Positions 41,132 through 49,558 of a stretch of DNA of 64,000 bases are shown piece after piece (position 1 is the stretch's first letter; each line of letters begins with the position of its first letter). The notes under the pieces were generated by a model that worked only from the letters and a program-made list of their open reading frames with translations, did not search any database and had not been told where the DNA came from. Position numbers and translations under genes: made by a program. This DNA is from JAABSQ01 sp964573705. Its GTDB lineage: Bacteria > Desulfobacterota > Desulfobacteria > Desulfobacterales > Desulfococcaceae. The stretch spans positions 3,211 to 67,210 of the forward strand of contig CAZNLT010000007.1 of the NCBI GenBank assembly GCA_964573705.1, written 5' to 3'.

Positions 41132-42664
41132 ATGCTGCCGAAACTCTGCAATGACTTGATGGATGGAGGTTTTCCTCGCCGGAATCGTTTGCTCCGGGTG
41201 AAATACCTGCTTCTGATTTCGATGTCCATCTTTCTTCTCTTGGTTTCTCTATGTGAGGCTATAGAGATTATCGCCGATCCTCATATTACCTTCCTGCAAA
41301 TTCCCGGTGATTCCCCTGGGGAAGTCTCCCTGTCTGTGCGGACACACCCAGGTCGATCCTACCAATGGCGACTTGAAGGCCCGGGACGTCTTATCGGAGA
41401 TACAGGAAACCCCGCTATTATATATGTTGCTCCTTCAGTGCTCGATGATACGGAAGCCGCCGCTATCATCCGAATCACCGTCGCTGACAGGGAGGGAAAG
41501 AAAACCACAGATTCCTTTCCAATCCGCCTCCATGGTTCTTTTAAACCTGAACCAGTTCCCGCACCTTTTAATCCGATCAAAGATCTTTTGGAAAAGGCGG
41601 AGGCCGCTTTTAAGAAGAAAAGATTCACGACTCCGGAGAGCGTCAGCGCCTTTTCCTATTATCGAAAGGTATTGGATGAAGATCCCGAAAATGCGGAGGC
41701 TAAAAAGGGAATCGAGCAAATTTTGGCTACCTATGAACGCCGCATCCGGAGTGCTTCGGATCCATCTCGGGCAGCTCTTTTTTTCAATCGCTATAAAATG
41801 GTCGCCGATTACCATTCAGGAGTGTCTTCCGAACCGCAGTGGAAAAAGAAGATGCCAGCGCTTATCCCGTTTACCAACCCTCCTGAGCAAATTCCGGATA
41901 AAAAGAGACCAGACCCAAACCCAATAGTCGAAAAGACTCCCCCCCCATCACCGTTTGCTTCCGCTATGAAAAAAGGAGAAGAAGCAATGGCGAAAGGCCA
42001 TCTCCGCTCGGCATCTTCTTATCTGTTTAAAGCAATGGCGTTGGGAGATCCGGCTATGATTATCCCGAAGTTGAAGGAACTGAAGCAGATCTCTGTATCG
42101 GAGGCCATTAACGATTTAAAAGCAGAAAAGTACCGGTCTGCAGCCTTGAAGTATCGGTATGCGAGGATGATCCGCGCTTCCACGGCCGCTTCTGTTAATG
42201 GAGATGAAATTCCGGCCGACCCGATAGAGGAATGGTATCAAAACATTAGGACGACAATTTCGGACGGAGATCGGTGCTGGCGAGATCCGGATTGCGATCT
42301 GAAATCGTCCCTTGCACATTATCAGGATGCGCTTCACCTCGACCCCATCAATCCGGAGGTGCAAAAACGCTTGAAACTGATCTCGCAAGCCCAGTACCAG
42401 CAGGGGGAGAATAAATCCTTTTTGAATATCCTGGACATAGTCATCTATGTTCCTTTAAAGAGCCATATCCTCCAATATCAAAACGCTGAGGAGATTTCGC
42501 TCAGGTCGCTAACTTTGATGGAACTGGTAGTTCTGTATCAAATGAGCATCGAATGGCTGAAGAAATATGGGGAGAATTCAAAAGAGTTCATCTCCATTAT
42601 AGAGAGTTTTGAAGAACAATACGAAGAATACAAAAAAGTAATTGAAAGTTTAACAAACCGATAG
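41132..42664 (+). CDS. Exported Ig-like plus TPR-like protein
   Basis: A 510-residue protein. Signal or anchor at ~24-47 (YLLLISMSIFLLLVSLCEA). An Ig-like domain follows (YQWRLEGPGRLIGDTGNPAIIYVAP), homologous to the gene before. The rest (~160-500) is helical with TPR-like elements (FSYYRKVLDEDPENAEAKKGIEQIL; LAHYQDALHLDPINPEVQKRLK). The start codon is uncertain: ATG at 41132 is used, ATG at 41159 is an alternative. It starts 1 bp after the preceding stop. The pairing of an outer Ig-like module with repeats suggests a periplasmic scaffold. Function unknown. Confidence 0.75.
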   Translation: MLPKLCNDLMDGGFPRRNRLLRVKYLLLISMSIFLLLVSLCEAIEIIADPHITFLQIPGDSPGEVSLSVRTHPGRSYQWRLEGPGRLIGDTGNPAIIYVAPSVLDDTEAAAIIRITVADREGKKTTDSFPIRLHGSFKPEPVPAPFNPIKDLLEKAEAAFKKKRFTTPESVSAFSYYRKVLDEDPENAEAKKGIEQILATYERRIRSASDPSRAALFFNRYKMVADYHSGVSSEPQWKKKMPALIPFTNPPEQIPDKKRPDPNPIVEKTPPPSPFASAMKKGEEAMAKGHLRSASSYLFKAMALGDPAMIIPKLKELKQISVSEAINDLKAEKYRSAALKYRYARMIRASTAASVNGDEIPADPIEEWYQNIRTTISDGDRCWRDPDCDLKSSLAHYQDALHLDPINPEVQKRLKLISQAQYQQGENKSFLNILDIVIYVPLKSHILQYQNAEEISLRSLTLMELVVLYQMSIEWLKKYGENSKEFISIIESFEEQYEEYKKVIESLTNR

Positions 42665-42698
42665 CGCTCATTCAACCCTACGGATCAGGAGGTTTTCC

Positions 42699-43781
42699 AT
42701 GAATCAACAACCGATGAATCTATCCCGTACCGGCATATTTATCCTCTATCTGATGCTTCTGTCGGTATGGAGTTGTGCTTCGGCGCCGTCCCTGAAAAAA
42801 ACCGAAGATATGGTAATAAAAGCGGAAGATAGCTTTCGTATCACACAAGGCGCCGCCAAAGGACAAAAAGAACACCAGGATGCATTAAAAAAATCAGAAG
42901 CATACCTGATGAAAGCAGGAAAGCATTGGAAGGCCCGCCGCAGTAGATGGGCCTATAAAAATGCCGTGGAAAGTTTTCTGATTTCGAAAGGAATCCTTCG
43001 GCAGGTTTATGTTGCGGAAATCGTACCCCTTGCCGAAAAAAACCTGTCACTGATTGAAAACAAAGTGGCTGCGGACCCTGAAAACCCGCTGAAGTTCTAC
43101 ATACCGAAGCTTCAGGAGATCATCAATCTCAAAAAACCTGTCCAAGAAGGAGTGGAGTTCCCTGGAATTCATCTTATGGTAGAAGATGCTGGAACAACGG
43201 TAATTGACAGTGGACTCGGCTATGAAACCCAACAAGATGAGGAAATCGATTCCGACGTCACCTTCGCATTCGGAAAATATAAGCTTTCGTCAAAGGGGAT
43301 GGACCTAATTCAGAAACTGACAACGGAAGATATTATGCCGGCTCGCAACCGATACGCTGAGCACAACCAGGGAAAAGCACCAAACACTTATATCCATATT
43401 AATGGGTACACAGATGAAGCTGGCTTTATAGAGAGGGGTCCTTTGTTCAGGGAACTCAAGGAAGACGTGAACAATCTACCCGAGCAATTGGAAGAACGAA
43501 GAAAGTATTTGAATCAGCGCCTTTCCATGTTTCGTGCTCGTGATATTAAACGACACATAGAAAAAACTTACATTGGAACCGAGGGTGCGGATGCTCTCGA
43601 TCATGTAATCATAACCATTAGCGGACGGGGGGAAGCTTACCCGTATCCGCCGGAACATGTTTATCCTTCTTACCAGAGAAAAGATCAACGAAGGCGAATT
43701 TGTAAAATTTATTTTTCTCTAAAATATGGAGATACCCCACCAGTTCAGGAACAAGATCCCCTTAAACAAGTAAGCTACTAA
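42699..43781 (+). CDS. OmpA-like lipoprotein
   Basis: A 360-residue protein. Signal and lipobox-like VWSC put the cysteine at about residue 26. An N-terminal coiled helical part (~35-130) leads to an OmpA-type C-terminal domain (~190-350): VTFAFGKYKLSSKGMDLI, YIHINGYTDEAG, SMFRARDIKRHIE, and ISGRGEAYP before RRRICKIYFSLKY. OmpA domains bind peptidoglycan non-covalently. AGGAGGTTTTCC precedes the ATG at 42699. It is last in the kinase operon and could tether the envelope part of the system to the cell wall. Family match is partial. Confidence 0.78.
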   Translation: MNQQPMNLSRTGIFILYLMLLSVWSCASAPSLKKTEDMVIKAEDSFRITQGAAKGQKEHQDALKKSEAYLMKAGKHWKARRSRWAYKNAVESFLISKGILRQVYVAEIVPLAEKNLSLIENKVAADPENPLKFYIPKLQEIINLKKPVQEGVEFPGIHLMVEDAGTTVIDSGLGYETQQDEEIDSDVTFAFGKYKLSSKGMDLIQKLTTEDIMPARNRYAEHNQGKAPNTYIHINGYTDEAGFIERGPLFRELKEDVNNLPEQLEERRKYLNQRLSMFRARDIKRHIEKTYIGTEGADALDHVIITISGRGEAYPYPPEHVYPSYQRKDQRRRICKIYFSLKYGDTPPVQEQDPLKQVSY

Positions 43782-44225
43782 ATTTCGATCTGACTATAGC
43801 CTACTTTGCCTCTTTGAAGAGCGAAGATTTTTGGGTTTGAAATATTCCTGGCCTCCCCGGATGGACCTCGTTCTTTGAAAAATTAACAAGGTGCGATAAT
43901 TTTAGGTGCTGAATGAAAAATCCACCAATCATCACGACCAGATTATCGCTAATTACAGCATTGGGTTTGAAAGCCTTGTAAAGGCGCGCATCGCTCAACA
44001 GCGATATCAAGGTTCTGCCGAGCGCTCAGCGGCTTCTTCTGCCCAAATGGCTTAGAATACCGCGTCAACACCTCATCCGCAGTCCGCAGTCCGCAGTCCC
44101 TCCAGGAGAAGAACCTAAACTATTAACTGAAACAGACAAGACAGACCCGAGGCGGTCAACCAGGAGGCGGTTTTCAAGCCGGAAAAAACAATATCGGGAT
44201 AAGCGGCAGCAATTCGGAAGCAAAA
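43782..44225. other. Intergenic region before tRNA-Trp
   Basis: About 440 bp with no convincing gene. It includes a short triple CCGCAGT repeat near 44080-44100 and the palindrome GAGCGCTC near 44020. No integrase or transposase remnant was seen. Confidence 0.5.
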
Positions 44226-44262
44226 ACAAAAAAAGGGCTAACCAAATAACGGATAACCCCTT
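44226..44262 (-). terminator. Terminator of tRNA-Trp
   Basis: On the minus strand a hairpin with arms GGGG-TTA-TCC and GGTTAGCCC, imperfect, followed by TTTTTTTG and TTTTTG. It is 9 bp beyond the tRNA CCA end. Confidence 0.6.
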
Positions 44263-44270
44263 GAGTGAGA

Positions 44271-44347
44271 TGGCAGGCCAGGAAGGATTCGAACCCTCGA
44301 TCTACGGATTTGGAGTCCGTCGCATTAACCAGCTATGCTACTGGCCT
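44271..44347 (-). tRNA. tRNA-Trp (CCA anticodon)
   Basis: 77 nt including encoded CCA. Acceptor arms AGGCCAG / CTGGCCT pair over 7 bp; the anticodon stem ACGGA / TCCGT closes a CTCCAAA loop, so the anticodon is CCA; the T-arm contains GGTTCGAAT. Standard cloverleaf, no intron. Confidence 0.96.
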
Positions 44348-44424
44348 GCATCAGGAAGACTTGTAATATATTTCGGGCCGGGTTTCAAGGGCTATTTTCA
44401 ATTTTTTGTGCGGGCGAACTCGGT

Positions 44425-44452
44425 TTGACATACCCGGCAGGCTTCTTATTTT
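44425..44452 (+). promoter_or_regulatory. Candidate sigma-70 promoter of aprB
   Basis: TTGACA at 44425-44430, 16-bp spacer, TATTTT at 44447-44452. It lies about 75 bp before the aprB start and is the best match in that gap. Confidence 0.5.
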
Positions 44453-44533
44453 TTGACTGTTTAACACGACCTCGGCCCTACCGGAATGGACGGTGGCGAG
44501 GTCCCAATTCAATTCCACAAGGAGGTATTTTTA

Positions 44534-44971
44534 ATGCCGAGTTTTGTCATTAATGAGAAATGCGACGGCTGCAAGGGCGGCGAGAAGACCGCTTGTATGT
44601 ACATCTGCCCCAACGATCTGATGGTCCTGGAGCCCAATTCCATGAAGGCCTATAACCAGGAACCGGATCAGTGCTGGGAATGTTTCTCCTGTGTCAAAAT
44701 CTGCCCCACCCAGGCCATCGAAGTCAGAGGCTATGCGGATTTCGTTCCGTTGGGAAGCAGCATCATGCCGATGATGGGCACCGAGGACGTGATGTGGACC
44801 TGCAAGTTCCGAAACGGAACCATCAAGCGGTTCAAGTTCCCCATCCGGACCACTCCGGAGGGGGAATCCAACGCCTATGCGGACCTTCAGGGGAAGGATC
44901 TGGACAGCGAACTGCTTTCCACCGAGGAAGCGGACAGCTACGAGATCCCCAAACCCCAGGCGACCGTCTAA
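44534..44971 (+). CDS. aprB: Adenylylsulfate reductase, beta subunit
   Basis: A 145-residue ferredoxin-type subunit of dissimilatory APS reductase, carrying two 4Fe-4S clusters that pass electrons to the FAD of AprA. It reads MPSFVINEKCDGCKGGEKTA, with cluster motifs CDGCKGG...CMYICP and CWECFSCVKICP, then the AprB-specific MMGTEDVMWTCKFRNGTIKRFKFPIRTTPEG. Length is normal for the subunit. ATG at 44534 follows GGAGG. Unusually, aprA does not follow: a 14-bp hairpin and a gene on the other strand come next. It is therefore an orphan or second copy, with the enzyme's other subunit elsewhere. Confidence 0.94.
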   Translation: MPSFVINEKCDGCKGGEKTACMYICPNDLMVLEPNSMKAYNQEPDQCWECFSCVKICPTQAIEVRGYADFVPLGSSIMPMMGTEDVMWTCKFRNGTIKRFKFPIRTTPEGESNAYADLQGKDLDSELLSTEEADSYEIPKPQATV

Positions 44972-45023
44972 ACGAGCGGTCCGGGGGATAACTTTTCCCC
45001 TCGCATGGACATAACGACAGGCG

Positions 45024-45075
45024 ATGCAAGGGAGCGCACACGATGTCAAGCGCTTCCTTGCATTTCAGTTTTTTA
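45024..45075 (+). terminator. Terminator after aprB
   Basis: A 14-bp stem (ATGCAAGGGAGCGC with GCGCTTCCTTGCAT, one G-T pair) and 12-nt loop, followed by TTCAGTTTTTT. It ends the aprB transcript about 55 bp after its stop. Confidence 0.85.
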
Positions 45076-45336
45076 CAGAATCTTACCGATCGATCCCTTC
45101 TGCCCCCATTCGGCCAGTAGATGTTCATAGGCCGCGATCGTGGCCGCCTCGACGATTTCGATGACGATCCCCTTTCCTTCCCAGCCATGGCCCTCCCGAA
45201 TATAGAGGTCTTTTAATCGGGCACGGATATCATCCAGCCGGAAATTCGGGTCCATTTCCCGCTGAATCCGGGTCTGTCGAATGGTGGTTTCAAATACCTC
45301 TTCATACTTTTCTTTTTGCCAATCCTGATCGAACAT
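45073..45336 (-). CDS. Small conserved-looking protein, unknown
   Basis: An 87-residue soluble, acidic protein with no known motif: DDIRARLKDLYIREGHGWEGKG followed by a helical IVEAATIAAYEHLLAEW. ATG at 45336 follows CCAAGGAGCGGC, a good ribosome-binding site. Its stop lies near the end of the aprB terminator, and the photolyase gene ends 24 bp upstream of its start on the same strand, so the two could be co-transcribed. Confidence 0.7.
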   Translation of the reverse strand: MFDQDWQKEKYEEVFETTIRQTRIQREMDPNFRLDDIRARLKDLYIREGHGWEGKGIVIEIVEAATIAAYEHLLAEWGQKGSIGKIL

Positions 45337-45360
45337 GCCGCTCCTTGGTTTGTACCTGGG

Positions 45361-46746
45361 TTATGAATCCGCATCGGAATGGCGCGCCATGCGCTCTTCA
45401 ACTTTCTTTACATAGCCGTCGATATCGCACTTCCGCTCCAATCCCGATGCCGCCATATACCGGACCTTACCAAAGATCGGCCGCTCTTTCCAGGCCCGGT
45501 CGTGAAGCCCGAAGATCCATCCCACATTGGCGTAGGAGGCCGGGTCGCGTCCGTCCAGGAAGTATTTGTTGTTGAGATACAGCAAGGTCTCATAAGCGTA
45601 TTCCGGGGTGTTGCACCATTCCAGCACCTTTTTTCCCCAGTACATCCGCATGTAGTTGTGCATGAATCCGGTGTGGCGCATCTCCTTCATGGCGGCGTTC
45701 CAATACGGATCGTGGGTTTCGGCGTTTTCCATCTGCTTTCGGGTGTACCGGTGGGGCCGGTCATCCGACTTGTGGGCGAGGAGGGTCTCCCGGGCCCACC
45801 CGGGGAGCATTCCGAACCGGTCGTAATCGGGGGTGTAATGTACAAAATTGATCGCCAACTCCCGCCGGACGAGAAGCTCCTCCAGGTAGTCGGCGGATGC
45901 CTCCGGGAAATCCTTTTCCACCGCTTTGATCTTCAGGGCCAGGTAGAGGGGGGAAATCTGGCCGAAATGGAGATAGGGGCTCATATGGGAAATATCATCG
46001 GTCTGGGGCTGATTGCTGTTTTCGCTGTACCGTTCGAGCCGGTTTTCGATAAACTCCCGAAAGCGCCGTTTGGCCTCGCCGGTTCCGCCCTTGAAATGGA
46101 CGCTGACCGGCGACACATCACGGTCCAGGGACATTTCCGATATGATGGCCGCCGTATCGCCCGGATCGATGCCGTCGAGATCCAAATGGAGCGACGACTG
46201 TCGGGGCTCGGCTTCGGAAAGATCGACGAGATAGTCGTCCAGATGCTTATGGATCTTCGGACGAAAGGTCCGGGCCGCATATTCGGCTTTGGGCGAGACA
46301 ATCTCCACCGGCGCCACGACATCGCTTTCCACCTGAACCAGCGCGCAATCCGCCTTTTCCGCCAAATTTTTCCGCCAGGATACCTGATGCCGGAGATACC
46401 CTCGGTCACAAACGATCAGGGCGGCGTTTCGGCCGGCCTGCAATGCCACTTCAACCGGTTCGCCTTGCTGCACAGCCATGCGGATGCCGCGATCCGCCAG
46501 AGCGGCCCGGGTCTCTTTCAATCCCTCCAGCATGAATGTGTAATGGCGGAGATTGGCTTCCGGGTAGCCATCCGTCAGCCCGAATACCACCACCACCGGC
46601 AATCCCTGTCGATCGGCCTCGCCCACCGCATATTCCAGCGCATGGTTGTATTCGGCCCGCTGGGACTGCTGCATCCAGTAAAGCACATAGCCCCCGGTAC
46701 GCAGCCCCTTTGAATTGAGTTTTTGAATGCGCGTTTCCTGGATCAT
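45361..46746 (-). CDS. phr: Class II CPD photolyase
   Basis: A 461-residue deoxyribodipyrimidine photolyase, splitting UV-induced cyclobutane dimers with FADH- and light. It starts IQKLNSKGLRTGGYVLYWMQQSQRAEYNHAL (characteristic of class II), with FAD and DNA-binding stretches in YLEELLVRRELAINFVHY, PYWNAAMKEMRHTGFMHNYMRMYWGKKVLEW and ANVGWIFGLHDR. I chose the ATG at 46746 near AGGGAGAAG; upstream ATGs are possible but unconserved. It is downstream of, and probably transcribed away from, the SDR gene. UV repair is unusual in strict anaerobes but known. Confidence 0.92.
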   Translation of the reverse strand: MIQETRIQKLNSKGLRTGGYVLYWMQQSQRAEYNHALEYAVGEADRQGLPVVVVFGLTDGYPEANLRHYTFMLEGLKETRAALADRGIRMAVQQGEPVEVALQAGRNAALIVCDRGYLRHQVSWRKNLAEKADCALVQVESDVVAPVEIVSPKAEYAARTFRPKIHKHLDDYLVDLSEAEPRQSSLHLDLDGIDPGDTAAIISEMSLDRDVSPVSVHFKGGTGEAKRRFREFIENRLERYSENSNQPQTDDISHMSPYLHFGQISPLYLALKIKAVEKDFPEASADYLEELLVRRELAINFVHYTPDYDRFGMLPGWARETLLAHKSDDRPHRYTRKQMENAETHDPYWNAAMKEMRHTGFMHNYMRMYWGKKVLEWCNTPEYAYETLLYLNNKYFLDGRDPASYANVGWIFGLHDRAWKERPIFGKVRYMAASGLERKCDIDGYVKKVEERMARHSDADS

Positions 46747-46934
46747 CATCTTCTCCCTGAAATCCATCACTGTTGAAATCATATGGATGATTTCCCTCAT
46801 CATCACAGTCCATCATAATAATCAGACGAATCAGAGTTCAAGACAAAAACGCGCGGTGACTATCTTTCCCCCGCGTTGACTTTTCACCCGATTAATCCTA
46901 TAGAATATAAAAAAATCTCTCATGAGGATACCCT

Positions 46935-48479
46935 ATGAAATCGAAACCCGTTTTGGTCATCGGCGCCACCGGCTACGTGGGCGGGCGGCTGGTCCCTTTG
47001 CTGCTGGAATCCGGCTTCCGGGTCCGGGCCATGGGCCGGTCCCTGGCCAAACTGGACGCCCGGTCCTGGTCCGGCCACCCCCTCATCGACCTGGTGGAAG
47101 GCGACATTCTGGACCTCAACTCCCTGCGGCGGGCCGCCCAGGGGTGCTGGGCCGCCCTGTATCTGGTCCACTCCATGAACGCCGCCGGAAAAAATTTCGT
47201 GGAGGCCGACCGCATCGGCGCCCAGAACATGGTGGCCGCGGCCGCGGATGCGGATCTCGACCGGATTATCTACCTGGGGGGGCTCGGCGAGGCCAAACAC
47301 CATGCCCTGAGCAAGCATCTGGCCTCCCGGAAGGAGGTGGCCGAAATCCTCGCCTCCGGGCCTGTACCCACCACCGATCTGCGTGCCGGGGTGATTCTGG
47401 GGGCCGGAAGCGCCTCTTTTGAAATTCTTCGGTATACGGTGGAGCGGCTCCCCTTCATGCTGGCGCCCAGCTGGGTTCGCACCCTGAATCAGTCCATCTC
47501 CATTCGGAATGTTCTGTATTATCTTCGGGGGTGTCTTGAGAACGACGAGGTCCGGGGGCAGACCCTGGATATCGGAGGGCCCGACATTCTCACCTACCAA
47601 AACCTTGCTGAAATCTACGCCGAAGAAGCCGGACTGCCCAAACGGGTCATCATCCCGGTGCCCTTTATCTCCCCCGGCTTCAGCGCCTTTCTGATCCACC
47701 TGCTGACCCCGGTCCCTAAAACTATCGCCGTGCCTCTGGTGGAAGGGCTTCGCAATGAATCGATCTGCCGGGAGCACCGCATTCGGTCGATCATTCCACA
47801 GGAACTCCTCTCCGCCCGGGAGACGGTCCGCCTGTCCCTGAAACGGGTTCGGGAACAGGCCGTCCCCACCTGCTGGTCCGACGCCGGATGTCTGATGCCC
47901 CCGGAATGGACCTACTGCGGGGACGAAGGCTATACCGGCGGCACCATCATGGAATGCGGGTACCGGATTCAATTGCGGGCGACGCCGAAGGAGATCTGGA
48001 ACCGAGTGGTCCGGATGGGCGGCAACACCGGCTACTATTTCGGGAATGTTCTCTGGAGGCTTCGAGGACTGGCCGACCGGCTCATCGGCGGATACGGCCT
48101 GCGCCGGGGAAGACGCCACCCGGTTCGGCTCGGGGTGGGCGACGCTCTCGATTTCTGGCGGGTGCTGGAAATGGACCCGCCGAACCGCCTTCTGCTGTTG
48201 GCCGAGATGAAACTCCCCGGTGAAGCCCTCTTCGACATCCGCATCACGCCTCAGGAAAACGGCGTCACCGAAGTGCTCTACCTTTCCCGGTTTCTTCCCC
48301 GTGGTTTGGGCGGCATTCTCTACTGGTACGGTCTGTTCCCCTTTCATCAGCAGGTGTTTCGAGGCATGCTGACGGGGCTGGCACAGGCCGTGGACCGCCC
48401 GGTGGTCTCCGGGCCTCACCGGTTCACCCCCAAAATCCCGGACAGCTGCCCCCCGCCCTGGGAATGGCTCGGAAAATAG
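46935..48479 (+). CDS. NAD(P)-binding SDR protein with DUF2867 domain
   Basis: A 514-residue protein. The N-terminal ~300 residues are an atypical short-chain dehydrogenase (YbjT/NmrA-like), with nucleotide loop VIGATGYVGGRLV and LGGLGEAKHHALSKHLASR. The C-terminal ~160 residues (SYRIQLRATPKEIWNRVVRMGG, then LDFWRVLEMDPPNRLLLLAEM) are DUF2867, a START/SRPBCC-like domain. This two-domain fusion is known. GAGGATACCCT precedes ATG at 46935. Divergent from the photolyase gene by 188 bp. Substrate unknown. Confidence 0.87.
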   Translation: MKSKPVLVIGATGYVGGRLVPLLLESGFRVRAMGRSLAKLDARSWSGHPLIDLVEGDILDLNSLRRAAQGCWAALYLVHSMNAAGKNFVEADRIGAQNMVAAAADADLDRIIYLGGLGEAKHHALSKHLASRKEVAEILASGPVPTTDLRAGVILGAGSASFEILRYTVERLPFMLAPSWVRTLNQSISIRNVLYYLRGCLENDEVRGQTLDIGGPDILTYQNLAEIYAEEAGLPKRVIIPVPFISPGFSAFLIHLLTPVPKTIAVPLVEGLRNESICREHRIRSIIPQELLSARETVRLSLKRVREQAVPTCWSDAGCLMPPEWTYCGDEGYTGGTIMECGYRIQLRATPKEIWNRVVRMGGNTGYYFGNVLWRLRGLADRLIGGYGLRRGRRHPVRLGVGDALDFWRVLEMDPPNRLLLLAEMKLPGEALFDIRITPQENGVTEVLYLSRFLPRGLGGILYWYGLFPFHQQVFRGMLTGLAQAVDRPVVSGPHRFTPKIPDSCPPPWEWLGK

Positions 48480-48550
48480 CCTATTGATTCAGGCCCGGGG
48501 AGCGATTACTGTACTCGGGTAGACCTGATGATGAAAGGGAATACCGATAC

Positions 48551-49558
48551 ATGAAAAGAATCCTCCTCTGGAGCCTTTGCCTGCTCGGTCTGTTTTCCGG
48601 AACCGGTTTCGCCGATGAAGTGCTGACGGTTCAGCCGGCTCAGAAAACGCTTCAGCTCACCGGCTATACCCGCAGCGATACGACCTTGACCCTCTCCTCG
48701 GAGGTGGCGGGAAAGGTCGAGGCGGTCCATTATGAGGTGGGCGATCCTATCGGCGAAAAACCCTTCGCCGAAATCGACTCCACCTTTATCGATTTTCAGA
48801 TCGAGACCACCCGCCAGTCCCTTCGAAAGATTCAGGCGGCCCAGAAAAAGAACGCTTCTCGGATCGCCTATCTTCAAAAGGAATTCGACCGGCTCAACCG
48901 TCTTTTTCAGAGGGATGTGGGTACCGAATCCCGTCTGGATGAAGCCCGGGAACAGCTCAACCAGGCCCGACTGGAGGCCGATACCCTGGCCGCCGAAGAG
49001 GGAGCCCTGAAAGTGGCTCTGGCCGAACTTCAGGAGCGCCGCCGGCGCCATGAGATTTCCGCTCCGAAAGGCTGGATTGTGGTGGGCCGCCGGGTGGAAC
49101 CCGGTGAAATCGTCACGGTCAACACGCCCCTGGCGGAGATCGCCGATTTCAGGAACCTGGTGGTGCCGCTTTCGGTGACCGGTCAGGAGCTGGCGGCGAT
49201 GCGAGCCCTTCCCGAGGTCTTCGAGGCCCGGCTGGATGGGGAGCCGATCCGGGCGCGCATCCAATGGGTCAATCCCGAATTCGATGAAAAGACCCGAAAG
49301 CTTTCCACCGAACTGGTCCTGGTCGACTACGACGGCGAGCGCCGGGGCGGGCTTCGCTTCACCCTGCCCTTGCGGATCCAGTCCGAAGGGCTGTGGGTGC
49401 CCAAATCGGCCGTGGTCAGCCGGTACGAGAATCCCCGGCTCACCCTGAAGAAATCCGGTGAAACCCTGTCGGTCATGGTTCTGGGAGAATCCGGTGAATA
49501 CCTGATCGTCGCCGACCACCCGCGGTTGTCTGTGGGAACGGAGCTTGCCGCCCCATGA
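48551..49558 (+). CDS. RND efflux membrane-fusion protein
   Basis: A 335-residue periplasmic adaptor (HlyD/AcrA family) of an RND efflux pump. Signal peptide at 1-22 (SGTGFA), a biotinyl-lipoyl-like half (DTTLTLSSEVAGKVEAVHYEVGDPI), an alpha-helical hairpin (~85-160, LRKIQAAQKKNASRIAYL), a second lipoyl half (HEISAPKGWIVVGRRVEPGEIV) and a beta-barrel (RARIQWVNPEFDEKTRKLS). The stop overlaps the start of the permease (ATGA), so they form one operon. AAAGGG lies 11 bp upstream of ATG. Confidence 0.92.
   Translation: MKRILLWSLCLLGLFSGTGFADEVLTVQPAQKTLQLTGYTRSDTTLTLSSEVAGKVEAVHYEVGDPIGEKPFAEIDSTFIDFQIETTRQSLRKIQAAQKKNASRIAYLQKEFDRLNRLFQRDVGTESRLDEAREQLNQARLEADTLAAEEGALKVALAELQERRRRHEISAPKGWIVVGRRVEPGEIVTVNTPLAEIADFRNLVVPLSVTGQELAAMRALPEVFEARLDGEPIRARIQWVNPEFDEKTRKLSTELVLVDYDGERRGGLRFTLPLRIQSEGLWVPKSAVVSRYENPRLTLKKSGETLSVMVLGESGEYLIVADHPRLSVGTELAAP

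Noticed and set aside
43801..44010. 69-residue minus-strand frame before tRNA-Trp
   Set aside because: No supporting signal or recognisable motif.
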